A stretch of 64,000 nucleotides of DNA from assembly GCA_922989275.2 (NCBI GenBank), contig OV277868.1, positions 50,838,216 to 50,902,215 on the forward strand, written 5' to 3'. The stretch comes from Gari tellinella. Its lineage: Eukaryota; Mollusca; Bivalvia; Cardiida; Psammobiidae. Shown here piece by piece: positions 49,844-59,665 of this stretch. Within the stretch, counting starts at the first letter, position 1. Each line of letters opens with the position of its first letter. The position numbers and the translations under genes are program-made. Below the pieces are notes generated by a model that ran no database searches, was not told where the DNA came from, and saw only the letters and a program-made list of their open reading frames with translations.

Positions 49844-50013
49844 TTAACCAATTACCCCATAGCCTGTTTCTAGTTTTGGAGATATGTAACTTGTTAAAGC
49901 AGGTTGAAAGTAAAACAGAATGCGACTTTAGGCGCATTCTGATTTACTTTCAACCTGCTTTAAGTGATCATTTGTATTAAAAACTAGAAACTGGCTATGG
50001 TGTAATGGGTTAA
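49844..50013. mobile_element. Family A-derived full palindrome
   Basis: Both halves carry the same family A terminus (TTAACCAATTACCCCATAGC and its complement), so the whole 170 bp is one inverted repeat. The left-specific flank seen in other copies is absent. Confidence 0.75.
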
Positions 50014-50088
50014 ATGGGGGCTTAACATTGATTTGACAGTAAGTGAAAAGAAAGAGTTATTTGAAACTAGATTAATATGTCCTAAACA

Positions 50089-50273
50089 GGCCCCAGATAA
50101 GGGGGAGTAAATTGAACAAATCCGACATTTTCTCATTAAACACCAAATCCTATGGTGTTCTACTCATTAGAATCGTCTCTTCGAGACAATTCTAAAGAGT
50201 AGTGACACCATAGGGTTTAAAGCAGAAATAAAGACTTCAGATTTTGAAATACTCTCCTTATCTGGAGCCCTGA
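50089..50273 (+). mobile_element. Family E MITE, full length
   Basis: Flanked by CCTAAACA (50081-50088) and CCTAAAGG (50274-50281), 6 of 8 matching. Confidence 0.7.
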
Positions 50274-50526
50274 CCTAAAGGAGGAGGGAGAATTTTGTGT
50301 TTCTGTTAAAAATTGCAATTTTCTATTTTTGTTTTTGTTGACTGATGATGTGATAAGCAATCACAGGTTTGTGAACACCAGTTTACTGGCAGTTGGTGTT
50401 GGTTGACTCAAGGACCACATTTATTGACTTACTGTGATTATATCCTCATTCCAGATCTGATGCAAGAGTGTTGCTCTAAGTGTGTGTGTGTGTATGTGTG
50501 TTGTAAGAATATTTCAGTCTTTGTCA

Positions 50527-50735
50527 GGGCTCCAGATAAGGGGGAGTATTTAAAAAAAACACAATTTTCATATCTGCACTAAATCGTATGGTGTGACTAC
50601 TCATTAGAATTGTCTCAAAGAGACAATGCTAATGAGTAGTCACACTATAGAGTTTATACAGAAAAGATGGATGACATAACAATTATTAACAAATGATGAA
50701 ACACTTGAGTTTACTCCCTCTTATCTGGAGCCTGG
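50527..50735 (+). mobile_element. Family E MITE with perfect 8-bp target duplication
   Basis: CTTTGTCA immediately precedes (50519-50526) and follows (50736-50743) the element, whose ends are GGGCTCCAGATAAG and CTTATCTGGAGCCTGG. This is the clearest target duplication for family E. Confidence 0.8.
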
Positions 50736-50804
50736 CTTTGTCAATTAATGTTTAAATTCATAGCCACAGGTGCGAATTGCCAGTTTCCAAATGTGTTTTA
50801 GGCA

Positions 50805-50895
50805 TGTAGCTGTTCAAAGCAATGTGAAAGTAAAGCAGAAAGCTCCTATTGGATATTTCTGCTTAACTTTCATCTTGTTTTAAGCTGTCACCAAT
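50805..50895. mobile_element. Family F/A-type hairpin fragment
   Basis: GTGAAAGTAAAGCAGAAAGC and its partner arm without recognisable termini. Confidence 0.5.
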
Positions 50896-50936
50896 TAATC
50901 AACATCATTTTAGGCACTTAGTGACTTTCATGTATG

Positions 50937-51038
50937 TTAACTCATTACCATTTATGATTGTATAAATTGGAACTATTTTCTTCCATGGAGAAATAAATTA
51001 AAAGCGTAACAAAGCGTATTTATGGGGTAATGGGTTTA
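50937..51038 (-). mobile_element. Family A MITE fragment
   Basis: TTAACTCATTACC at the left and TATGGGGTAATGGG at the right flank a stretch lacking the hairpin (internal deletion). Confidence 0.55.
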
Positions 51039-51144
51039 GGGAGTAGAAGAGGTATCATGATAATTATGGTGTTTCTATGGAGGAAAAGGTTAGCCTTTCC
51101 ACATAAGCACCTTTAGATACATTTGCAGGAGATCTCTTTTGATG

Positions 51145-51240
51145 CATTTAAGACAGCTTCTTACTTAAAGTAAAATGAAAATAAAGTGAACAGCTCCTGT
51201 AAGTGCTTTTTGCTTTGCTGTTATTGTTTAAGCTGCCTCT
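51145..51240. repeat. Imperfect hairpin
   Basis: TAAAGTAAAATGAAAATAAA pairs loosely with TTTTTGCTTTGCTGTTATTG around GCTCCTGTAAGTGC; probably a decayed A/F-type element. Confidence 0.4.
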
Positions 51241-51505
51241 TGCCTTAAACACCATCTCATTGTGTTTGTTTGAATGGAATGGTTGAGAATTTACTGTATT
51301 TGATAAACTGCAATTTGTTAGGGTTCCTTTCATTATTTATGGGTTTAACCAGTTGTGCTTCATAGAAGTGAACTTATTATGCATGTTTGATGTATGTTTT
51401 TCCTGTTTGTAATCACTGAAGACTAGGTCTATGTTCATGTGCTACGCATTGTGAAGTAATTGTTTGAAAATGTACACCCATTCACTGCCCTCGGTGCACT
51501 TGCTT

Positions 51506-51718
51506 TTAACCCTTTGCCTGCTGGTCGCGACTTGATTGATTTTTGCAAACAGTTTAGATCCAGATCAGACGCCGCGTAACGCGGCGTCTGATCTGGATCC
51601 AAACTGTTTGACACTCGTCTTTAGGTTTCTTTACTTAAAAAAGGTATCTATCTACATTTAACAAACTTTGCAGACGACAATTTCGAAGCAGACGACATCA
51701 CCGCAGGATAAGGGTTAA
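51506..51718 (+). mobile_element. Family D MITE, full length
   Basis: TTAACCCTTTGCCTGCTGG to GGATAAGGGTTAA. The stem is perfect around GACGCCGCGTAACGCGGCGT. The right arm has GAAGCAGACGACA. Confidence 0.8.
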
Positions 51719-51963
51719 CTCTTTCGCTGCCACATTAATAGTGAGCATTTTACCCCATTCACTGCTACATTGTCATCTGCTTCAATATTGTCATCTGCGA
51801 GATCATTTCAAAGTTAGATTTCAGGCAGTATGACTTATTGAAATATTGATATGAATGTCAAACAGTTTGGATCCTGATCAGACGCCGCGTTATGCGGCGT
51901 CTGATCAAGATCCAAACTGTATGCTAAGTCGCCTTTTGGCGCCGTTGGCATTGAAAGAGTTAA
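51715..51963 (-). mobile_element. Family D MITE sharing a TTAA with its neighbour
   Basis: Begins at the same TTAA (51715-51718) that ends the previous element and ends TTGAAAGAGTTAA. The stem is around GACGCCGCGTTATGCGGCGT. Confidence 0.75.
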
Positions 51964-52043
51964 TATTTTGCTATCATGATGAAATTTGAATTATTTGGAC
52001 ATGTCATCAGGATTCATCCTGTTTGAAACTCGTTTGGGTGTTT

Positions 52044-52271
52044 TTAACCCATTTTATGTGGGATACACTTTTAGGTGTACTTTTAGGCAAACCGTTTTGA
52101 TCTCAGATCAGGCCCCACATTGTGGGGCCTGATTTGAGATCAAAACGGTTTGCTGCTAAGTCAATATTCTATCAGAAACTGCTAAAATATTTTACAAATA
52201 TTTGAGTTATACCGACTGCAGACGACATTTTAAAATGGCCGCCAAATATTACCCAGCATGCAATGGGTTAA
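52044..52271 (+). mobile_element. Family D-related MITE, full length
   Basis: TTAACCCATTTTATGTGGG to GCATGCAATGGGTTAA. The perfect stem is AAACCGTTTTGATCTCAGAT with CAGGCCCCACATTGTGGGGC at its apex; the right arm has GCAGACGACA. Confidence 0.75.
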
Positions 52272-52329
52272 TTAAAAATAATCTAACAAGTCTAAAATGA
52301 GGGGCTTTTGCCCATTGTATGATGGATAT

Positions 52330-52514
52330 TTGCTTTCTGAGAACAGTTACAAGGTATTTCAAAAACTTTGATCTTTATTTCTGCATTAAACCTTATGATG
52401 TCATATTCATTAGAATAGTCTCTTGGGGACAATTCTAATGAGTAGTAACACCATAGGATTTGGTGCTGAAATGAGTGAGAAAATGTTGGATTTGTCCCTC
52501 TCATCTGGAGCCCT
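52330..52514 (-). mobile_element. Family E MITE
   Basis: The core AGAATAGTCTCTTGGGGACA and the right end CCCTCTCATCTGGAGCCC; the left end is eroded. Confidence 0.6.
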
Positions 52515-53132
52515 ACTTTGGACAGATGACTTTTTGAGTTTTCAGAAAGTAAGGCTCCATACTGTCTAAAAAAAACTTGGAGCTTAAGTTGACTGTACAT
52601 GTTTGTTATTTTGTTTAAATGTGAATCAGTTATATAAGAGGTTGTATTATGTTTATGGATACTGATTTTGTTTGTGCTATTGACTTGTACATACTGGGAT
52701 TTAGTTGTTGTTTAATAAGTTATATTGTTTATGTTATAATATATATTTATACACCATGTTGCATGCTATGCTGCAGTTAAGCTCAAACTTTAGTACAGTA
52801 CTATCAGCTGCCAATTTGTACTAGATGCAAGAATTGACCTATTGCCCAGTGTCAATCAATCTCATTTTATCCAATCAGAAATTATTGCAAGCCTCTGACA
52901 AACAAAAACACCCATATTTTATTTGAAATTATGAAGCCTGTGTTTCACCGTCCACTCGGAAGAACCATGGAGACAGGTGGCTACTTAATATAGGACACAC
53001 TTATGCAGAACACTCTCTTTCGGAGTGTTCTGCATTAATTCTGTCATACATAATGAAGCCATTTGTAAAAATTCCCGAACGGAATTGTTCATAGGAAGTT
53101 TCATGGTTGAACGAGTTAAGCATTCAGTTGCC
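52515..53132. other. Intergenic, one short hairpin
   Basis: Nothing coding. A short hairpin AGAACACTCTCTTTCGGAGTGTTCT lies near 53005 (partial family B-type flank follows). Confidence 0.45.
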
Positions 53133-53385
53133 TTAACCTATTACCCCATAGCCCGTTTTTTATTTTGAAGATATGTGACCCCTTAAAGCAGGTTGAAAGT
53201 AAAGCAGAATGCGCCCAAAGGCACATTCTGCTTTACTTTCAGCCTGCTTTAAGTTATCATCTGCTAGAATATAGAAAATATTTCTAATGAAACATGTTCA
53301 TGACTATATAAATTTGAACTATTTCCTTCAGTGGAGGGATAAATTAGAGGCGTAAAAAGGCGTGTTTATGGGGGAATGGGTTAAA
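53133..53385 (-). mobile_element. Family A MITE, full length
   Basis: TTAACCTATTACCCC to GGGGGAATGGGTTAA with the hairpin intact. Confidence 0.75.
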
Positions 53386-53386
53386 T

Positions 53387-53830
53387 AGAGTAAAACCTCT
53401 CTTTTACTACCACTAAACTGTGTTGATTATTAGGTATTTATGACAGGTGCCCCCTTAAAGCAATGTGGCAGTAAAACAGAAATCTCCTTTAGGAGCTTTC
53501 TGTTTTACTGCCAACTTGCTTTAACCCTTTACCTGATAGCCTATTTCTTTTATTAAAAATAGGTGACTACTTAAAGCAGGTTGAAAGTAAAGCAGAATGC
53601 GCCTTAAAGCGCATTCTGCTTTACTTTCAGCCTGCTTTAAGCTATCATGTGCTTGAATATAGAAAATATTCCCTATAATATATATTCATGACTGATTAAA
53701 TGGGAACTATTTTCTTCAGCGGAAGAATAAATTATACTCGCTAAAAGGCGCTTCTATGGGGGAAAGGGTTAAGCTGTCACTTGTCTTTGCCTTCTTTATT
53801 TAATGGTCATAATAGAAAGATTTTACTGTA
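53387..53830 (+). mobile_element. Family F MITE split by a family A MITE
   Basis: GAGTAAAACCTCTCTTTTAC at the left and AGAAAGATTTTACTGTA at the right. The second hairpin arm is interrupted at CTTGCTTTAA, where a whole family A element sits. Confidence 0.75.
53521..53772 (-). mobile_element. Family A MITE inside family F
   Basis: TTAACCCTTTACCTGATAGC to GGGGGAAAGGGTTAA. Excision with one TTAA restores CTTGCTTTAAGCTGTCAC, the normal family F sequence. Confidence 0.85.
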
Positions 53831-53849
53831 CCTGTTTTAGTGGCTATGG

Positions 53850-54037
53850 AGGAATTGGAAATGCGGCTGATTGATTGTATAAAAAACAGGTGGCTGCTTA
53901 AAGCTAGGTGAAAGTAAAACAGGAAGCTCCTAAAGGAGCTTTCTGATTTACTTTTACCTTGCTTTACACAGTCACCTGACCTAAACACATAGTAATTAAC
54001 ACAATTCTGTGGTTGTAATAGAGAGGTTTTGCTGTAT
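53850..54037 (+). mobile_element. Family F MITE, left end eroded
   Basis: Hairpin GAAGCTCCTAAAGGAGCTTT with AAAGCTAGGTGAAAGTAAAA arms, and the right end TAATAGAGAGGTTTTGCTGTA. Confidence 0.65.
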
Positions 54038-54129
54038 AAGGTAAATAATACTCGTGTTATAGTACGGCCCTAATTTTGTGTCCAAACGTGTTTATACAGT
54101 TGATCTTGTATTAAGTGAACACTCATTGC

Positions 54130-54240
54130 AGTAGAGTAGATATTTAAAGACAGGTGACCACTTAATACAGGATAAAAATAATGCAGAAAGCTTCTCTAGG
54201 ACCTTTCTGCATTATTTTCATCCTTCATTAAGCTATCATC
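54130..54240. repeat. Diverged F-type hairpin
   Basis: GACAGGTGACCACTTAATAC and AATAATGCAGAAAGCTTCTC pair with CTTTCTGCATTATTTTCATC; termini absent. Confidence 0.5.
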
Positions 54241-54510
54241 AGTGTATGAAAAGCTGCCAATTAGCCTACTACTAGTATTGAGTAGTGGCTTAATACAATA
54301 TCATGTTGATTTTTGTAGCCCATTTTATTGCTGTTTCTTTGTTCATGATCTAAAGTGTGTCATTATTAGTTCAGCATTATAAATGCATTTATTGTTACAG
54401 CTTAGGCATTCAATTCCTAACTCAATGTTGTAACTACTCACTAGTTATCATCCCAAAGAGACATTGGAGATATGAAAGAGAATTACATGTATATGAAAAT
54501 TGTTTAGTAA

Positions 54511-54717
54511 TACAGTAAAACCTTTCTATAACTGCCACTAAATTGTGTTAATTTTAGGTGTTTACGACAGATAACTGCTTAAAGCAAGGTGACAGTAAAA
54601 CAGAAAGCTCCTTTAGGAGCTTTCTGTTTTACTGTCACCTTGTTTCAAGTTGTCACCTGTGTTTTATACAATAATTAGCCTTCGTTCTAGTGGCTGTAAT
54701 AGAGAGGTTATACTGTA
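54511..54717 (+). mobile_element. Family F MITE, full length
   Basis: TACAGTAAAACCTTTCTATA to GAGAGGTTATACTGTA. The perfect stem is AAAGCAAGGTGACAGTAAAA with CAGAAAGCTCCTTTAGGAGC at its apex. TA flanks fit a mariner-type target. Confidence 0.75.
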
Positions 54718-54729
54718 CTCCATGGGTCC

Positions 54730-54870
54730 AAGGTTATAGAGGGTTTGAATCTAGTCTGAACTTGTTCTCAAGCATTTGATTGGTTAGATTTGAGCTTTTG
54801 CTCATATCTGACCAATAAAATACTTGAGAATGATCTCAGACTCCACCCAAACACTGTATAACCTTGGGGC
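54730..54870. mobile_element. Foldback element
   Basis: TCCAAGGTTATAGAG and CTCAAGCATTTGATTGGT on one side are mirrored by ACCAATAAAATACTTGAG and TATAACCTTGG on the other. Relatives are at 45840-45920 and 56590-56680. Confidence 0.6.
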
Positions 54871-54994
54871 CTTTTATTGGGAGCTTTGTTTATTACACCA
54901 AACAACCATGTTACGTACAGTGTACATGTACTTGTTAACTTATAATTTACATTGTCTTGCCATTTGTATTTTTGACTCATGCCAGTAAACCCAG

Positions 54995-55465
54995 CGACTT
55001 CTGATTACACCGGTATTTATCATTCAATATATATGACTTCTGATAATGTATCAATTGCTACTGGTGACTTCTGATTCTGATTATTTATAATTCACTACTT
55101 GTGACCACTGTTTATTTATGTTTCAATACTGGTGACTTCGGATTATCTATCATTGATACTGGTGACTTCTGATTTGTTATCCTTCAATACTGGCGACTTC
55201 TGATTATTTATCATCAATACTGGTGACTTATTATTTATCATTCAAAACTGGTGACTTCTGGTTATTTATCATTCAATACTGGGGACTTCTGATTATTTAT
55301 CATTCAATACTGGGGACTTTTTATTATTTATCATTCAATACTAATGAATTCTGACTATTTATCCTTCAATACTGGTGACTTTTAATTATTGATCATTCAA
55401 TATGGCTGAATTTTGATATCGTTGGCTACTGGTGATTTCTGATTATTTATCAGTCACTAAAGGTT
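54995..55465 (+). repeat. 31-bp minisatellite
   Basis: About 15 degenerate units of CTGGTGACTTCTGATTATTT followed by ATCATTCAATA. Confidence 0.85.
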
Positions 55466-55744
55466 ATTCTGATTATTTTCCTTAACCCAAGACATGTCAA
55501 GCAACCACCAAAAAGGCCATAGGCAAAGTGTATAGATCTAGATAAGACAAATCATGCTGTCTCATCAAGTTCTACACTGTTTGACTGTCAAATATGGTTT
55601 TAGCTATTTAACCAAATAAACAATTATTCATAAACTTGAACCATCCCTATTAAATGATATCAAATTCTTCTTTTAAGCAAACTGAGGAAAATGAAATTTA
55701 GGCAGGTATGTACCTATCCTAAATACATATTCTTTTTAGTATGA

Positions 55745-55830
55745 CAGTTGGCTGTTTAAAGCAGACTAAAAGTAAAGCAGAAATCTCCCATTGGGAGATT
55801 TCTGCTTTACATTTAGTCTGCTTTAAGCAA
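55745..55830. mobile_element. A/F-type long hairpin
   Basis: TTAAAGCAGACTAAAAGTAA and AGCAGAAATCTCCCATTGGG, with an almost perfect complementary arm; no clear TTAA or TACAGT ends. Confidence 0.6.
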
Positions 55831-55967
55831 AAAATGGAGTAGTAAGGATGTAAGGAATATTCTCTATGGCTCCCTATCGGGACAGGATATACACTTGATA
55901 AGGCATTTCTATGAGGCATTTGTGATGTTCTGAAAAGGAGCTTCTAGGAGGGAAATGATTGAGACAA

Positions 55968-56223
55968 TACAGTGAAATCTCTCTATTATGACCAATTAAT
56001 TGTGTTAATTATTAGGTGTTTATGGCAGGTGACTGATTAAAGCAAGATAACAGTAAAATAGAAAGCTCCTAAGGAAGCTCTCTGTTTCACTGTCACCTTG
56101 CTTTAAGCTGTTGCCTGTATTTTATTCAATCAATTATCTAAAATCTAAATACCGATGATGATGATGATGATGATGAAGAATTAGCCTTCTTTTCAGTGAT
56201 TGTAATATGGATGTTTTACTGTA
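55968..56223 (+). mobile_element. Family F MITE with GAT microsatellite
   Basis: TACAGTGAAATCTCTCTATT to GGATGTTTTACTGTA. Stem GAAAGCTCCTAAGGAAGCTC. A GAT run (56153-56176) lies in the right flank. Confidence 0.65.
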
Positions 56224-56443
56224 GAGTAGATTAATTTTGTGTTCAAATAGTGATTTGTAGACTAGATTTAATATATACATTTTCAATGGCAATATATTTA
56301 TTGGACTTGCACAATTTTTAATACCAGATACATGTAAATGTTTAAAGTTAATATTTTGTGTATTTTGTTTTACCAATCAAGCCTGTGTGATGGGACAGTT
56401 TGTTTGAAAAACAATCATTTAGATATTTAAGGATTAGTTGTGC

Positions 56444-56585
56444 TTAACTCATTGAGCCCTAGCCTACGGGTATACTTGCCCTTTACAGACAGTGTACATG
56501 TGAAGAATAAACTTGACCTATGCAAACAATGTAGACTCAGTTTGGAGAGCTCCTAAAGTAACCCTCTGATCATTTGTCAAATGCA
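56444..56585 (+). mobile_element. Family B-like MITE, partial
   Basis: TTAACTCATTGAGCCCTAGC, ACCTATGCAAACAATGTAGA and a shortened stem near CTCCTAAAGTAACCCTCTGA; the right end is missing. Confidence 0.5.
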
Positions 56586-56859
56586 GAAAATAGGCTCAAA
56601 TCTGACCAATCTAATGCTGGAGAATGATCTCAGACTCAACTCAAACACTTCTATAACCATGGATCCTGGTCTTGTACTGTTTTGGGGTTCTTGTTTCGTG
56701 ATGCAGCTCAAGTAGTTCCTAGACATATTGTCTTGGGACTCAAGGGGTTCTCCAATATGTTTTTTATGGTATTGTATGCATGTTTTTGGGATACTTTTAA
56801 CCCTTTAAATCATGCTGTCATCTGTTCTGACTAAATGCTCTTGTTTTTTTCTTGCCAAT

Positions 56860-56945
56860 ATACAATCCCTGTGACAAACCAGTTTTGATTCTGAGTTCCA
56901 CATTATCTGATCTGGATCCAAACTGTTTGCAAAGTTAGAGTTTGT
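56860..56945. mobile_element. D-type hairpin fragment
   Basis: ACAAACCAGTTTTGATTCTG and TCTGATCTGGATCCAAACTG; the stem is partly eroded. Confidence 0.4.
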
Positions 56946-57131
56946 TTACAGAATCCAAGACTTAACCAAAACAAAACCAGTATGATACACAGTCAACTTT
57001 GTGCAAAACAGTCATTTTAATGTGGATACAATATATAGGAGTCTTTAAGACAGGTGACAGTTTAATCTAGAATAAAAGTAATCTATAAAGCTTCTTAATT
57101 TAGTAGCTTTCTACTTTTATTTTCTTCTGCA

Positions 57132-57344
57132 TTAACTCATTGAGCCCTAATGACGCATATATGCATCCTTTACCAAAAGTATACCTGTGAAGAGTACACT
57201 TGTCTAATGCAAACAGTGAAGTCCCTGATAATCAGGGACTTAACTGTTGTGTCATTTTGCAATATATTATAAAAAACAATCCTAAACATTCCAAAATGGA
57301 CCAGATTTCATTGTAAATTGAAGTTTCAGGGGATAATGAGTTCA
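57132..57344 (+). mobile_element. Family B-like MITE
   Basis: TTAACTCATTGAGCCCTAAT to GGGGATAATGAGTTCA, parallel to 24306-24538. The stem is shortened to AGTCCCTGATAATCAGGGAC. Confidence 0.6.
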
Positions 57345-57596
57345 GCAGTCACCTCTTTATATAGATTGACACACTACTGCCAGGAATGGCCCCTGAACAG
57401 TTGGACTATTACTGGTAAATCATGCTGTTAAATGTATATCTGTTATATTGTTGAGGTTAATCATTGCATTTCATTGTTGCATTTATGCATAATAAATGTT
57501 TAAAGAACTGTCATGTTTCGCCTTCCATATTATCTCATTCCACCCTATCAATAATCTCATTCCACCCCATCAATGAGTGACTAAAGTAAGATGAAA

Positions 57597-57835
57597 GTTT
57601 TTTACATGCATATCACCCCTGTGGGTTCGAATCCTAGTCTGGAGACTTCGAATTTTTCAAGTGGGGATGCCTTCCACAAGTTTTACCCATTTGTCGATGT
57701 GTGCCTGAAACAGTGCATGAAAGACTTTTGGGGTATTATCCATCCACCTGTAATTAGCTGGACGTTGGGATCTGACTTAAATACATGTACTATTTAAGTG
57801 ACGTAAAATAAAATTATAACAAATCCAAATCCTAC
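57597..57835 (+). mobile_element. tRNA-derived SINE, bivalve type
   Basis: B box GGGTTCGAATCC, then TTCGAATTTTTCAAGTGGGG, TCCACCTGTAATTAGCTGGA and GTGACGTAAAATAAAA. Same order as at 20690-20940. Confidence 0.65.
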
Positions 57836-57876
57836 ATGTATGATAACTTTTTCTTTACTTTCATCTTTCTTCAAAC

Positions 57877-58062
57877 TACAGTACAACCTCTCTATTACGA
57901 CCACTAAAACGAAGACATATAGATTGGATAAAAGACAGGTGACAGCTTAAAACAAGGTGACAGTAAAACACTGTTTTACTGTCACCTTGCTTTAAGCAGT
58001 CACGTCGTAAACATATTATAATTAACACAATTTAGTGGCCGTAATAGAGGGGTTCAACTGTA
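57877..58062 (+). mobile_element. Family F MITE, full length
   Basis: TACAGTACAACCTCTCTATT to AGAGGGGTTCAACTGTA. The hairpin apex is shortened: AAAACACTGTTTTACTG replaces the usual CAGAAAGC core. Confidence 0.7.
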
Positions 58063-58348
58063 CCAACTGGATTTGAAATAATCTTTGAATCCTCATTTAT
58101 GGAAATTGATCAATACTGAATTGTTGTTGCACTTATTTAGCGGAAGGGGTAAAGGTGTCGTGATACTTTACTTACGCTGAAGAAGGGCTAAAAGTATTCT
58201 ACACGGAGAAAAGGGTTACACAAGGAGATAAAGACTCGTATCTAACATAATTATATTTATTCTGGATTCTCAACAAAAATAGTCACAGTAACATACATGT
58301 CTTCATGTTATCATCACAAATTTCTAGTAATAAAAAAACTCAGTCTGC

Positions 58349-58555
58349 TTAACCCATTACTCCATAGCCTGTTTCTCCTCATAGCTTGTTTCTAATTTTG
58401 AAGACAGGTGATACTTTAAAGCAGGGCTACCTTAAGCTATCATCTGCTAGGATACAGAAAATATTTCTTAAAAAGAGCATACATATTCATGAATGTATAC
58501 CATTTTTGGTAGTGGAAGAATAAAGTATAGGAATACTTATGGAGTAATGGGTTAG
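58349..58555 (-). mobile_element. Family A MITE with deleted hairpin
   Basis: TTAACCCATTACTCC to GGAGTAATGGGTTAG. The hairpin has collapsed to TTTAAAGCAGGGCTACCTTA and the left terminus is partly duplicated. Confidence 0.65.
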
Positions 58556-58576
58556 ACAGCAGAGAACAGCTGTCAA

Positions 58577-58985
58577 GGGATTCTTCAATATATCTGGTCT
58601 GACAGAAACAACTGAAGAAGATGCCTTGATGTCAAGAGATTCTTCAATATATTTGGTCTAATAGAAACAACTGAAGTACAAATGTAAATGGGTTCTCCAA
58701 TATATCTGGTCTGAAACAACTGAAGTACAAAATTTAAGTACAAAATGTAAATGCCTTAATGTCAAGAGATTCTCCAATATATTTGGTCTGATAGAAACAA
58801 CTGAAGTACAAATGTAAATGCCTTAGTTTCAAGAGATTCTCCAATATATTTGGTCTGATAGAAACAACTGAAGTACAAATGTAAATGCCTTAGTTTCAAG
58901 AGATTCTCCAATATATTTGGTCTGATAGAAACAACTGAAGTACAAATGTAAATGCCTTAGTTTCAAGAGATTCTTCAATATATCT
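58577..58985 (+). repeat. ~67-bp minisatellite
   Basis: About six units of TTCTCCAATATATTTGGTCT, GATAGAAACAACTGAAGTAC and AAATGTAAATGCCTTAG; the last units are nearly identical. Confidence 0.9.
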
Positions 58986-58993
58986 GTTAAACA

Positions 58994-59541
58994 CTTAAAG
59001 GGACTCGCAACCGGATGGTGTACTTGTCAAAATAAAATAAAATACTCAAATAAAAGCAAATTTGTGGCATTATTTGGCTTCTGACATTAAAAAAATATGA
59101 TCAGTCCAAAAAAAGTCTCAAGAATTGTCACCGAATCTTAGATTTTTAGATATTTTCCATCGTTTTTCTATACCGACTAGTAGACGGTATAGTTTTTGTT
59201 GTTGCTTCTCTACACGGGCTCAGACATAAACACGAGCCGACTTACGAAGTGTATGCACTTTCGAGCGCTACACATTGAAATACGTTAAATCGATCCGAGA
59301 TAAACGTGGATAGTTCCGTGGTCCATTGGTCTAAGCGGTTTCCCCTATTTTGCCATCTGTCCGCCAATGCCGGGCCCCGGGTTCGGATCCCACCAGAGAC
59401 CAATATTTTTTTTTATTGAAATACATTTTTTTAAACAGAATTTCTTATCCTAAACTAATTCTTTGCCATTTATATAAGCGTTTGACACATATTTACAAAT
59501 TACTATTTTTAATGCACCATCTGGTTGCGAGTCGCTTTAAA
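58994..59541. mobile_element. Inverted-repeat element with a tRNA-like insert
   Basis: TTAAAGGGACTCGCAACC and GGATGGTG at the left are mirrored by CACCATCTGG and GGTTGCGAGTCGCTTTAA at the right. The centre holds a tRNA-like stretch (59310-59402): CGTGGTCCATTGGTCTAAGC as an A box and GGGTTCGGATCCC as a B box. The T stem and acceptor arm do not pair properly, so a working tRNA is unlikely. Confidence 0.6.
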
Positions 59542-59665
59542 AATTAAATACTTTTTACTGAAGTAGCACAATGATAAAATGTCAAGGTCACTTATATCTG
59601 GCATCCTATTGGACAATGATATATACAAACCTTCAACACTTTACTCTCTGCATGCTGTGTATTTT

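Noticed and set aside
59310..59402. Functional tRNA gene
   Set aside because: T stem and acceptor stem fail to pair; the context is a transposable element.
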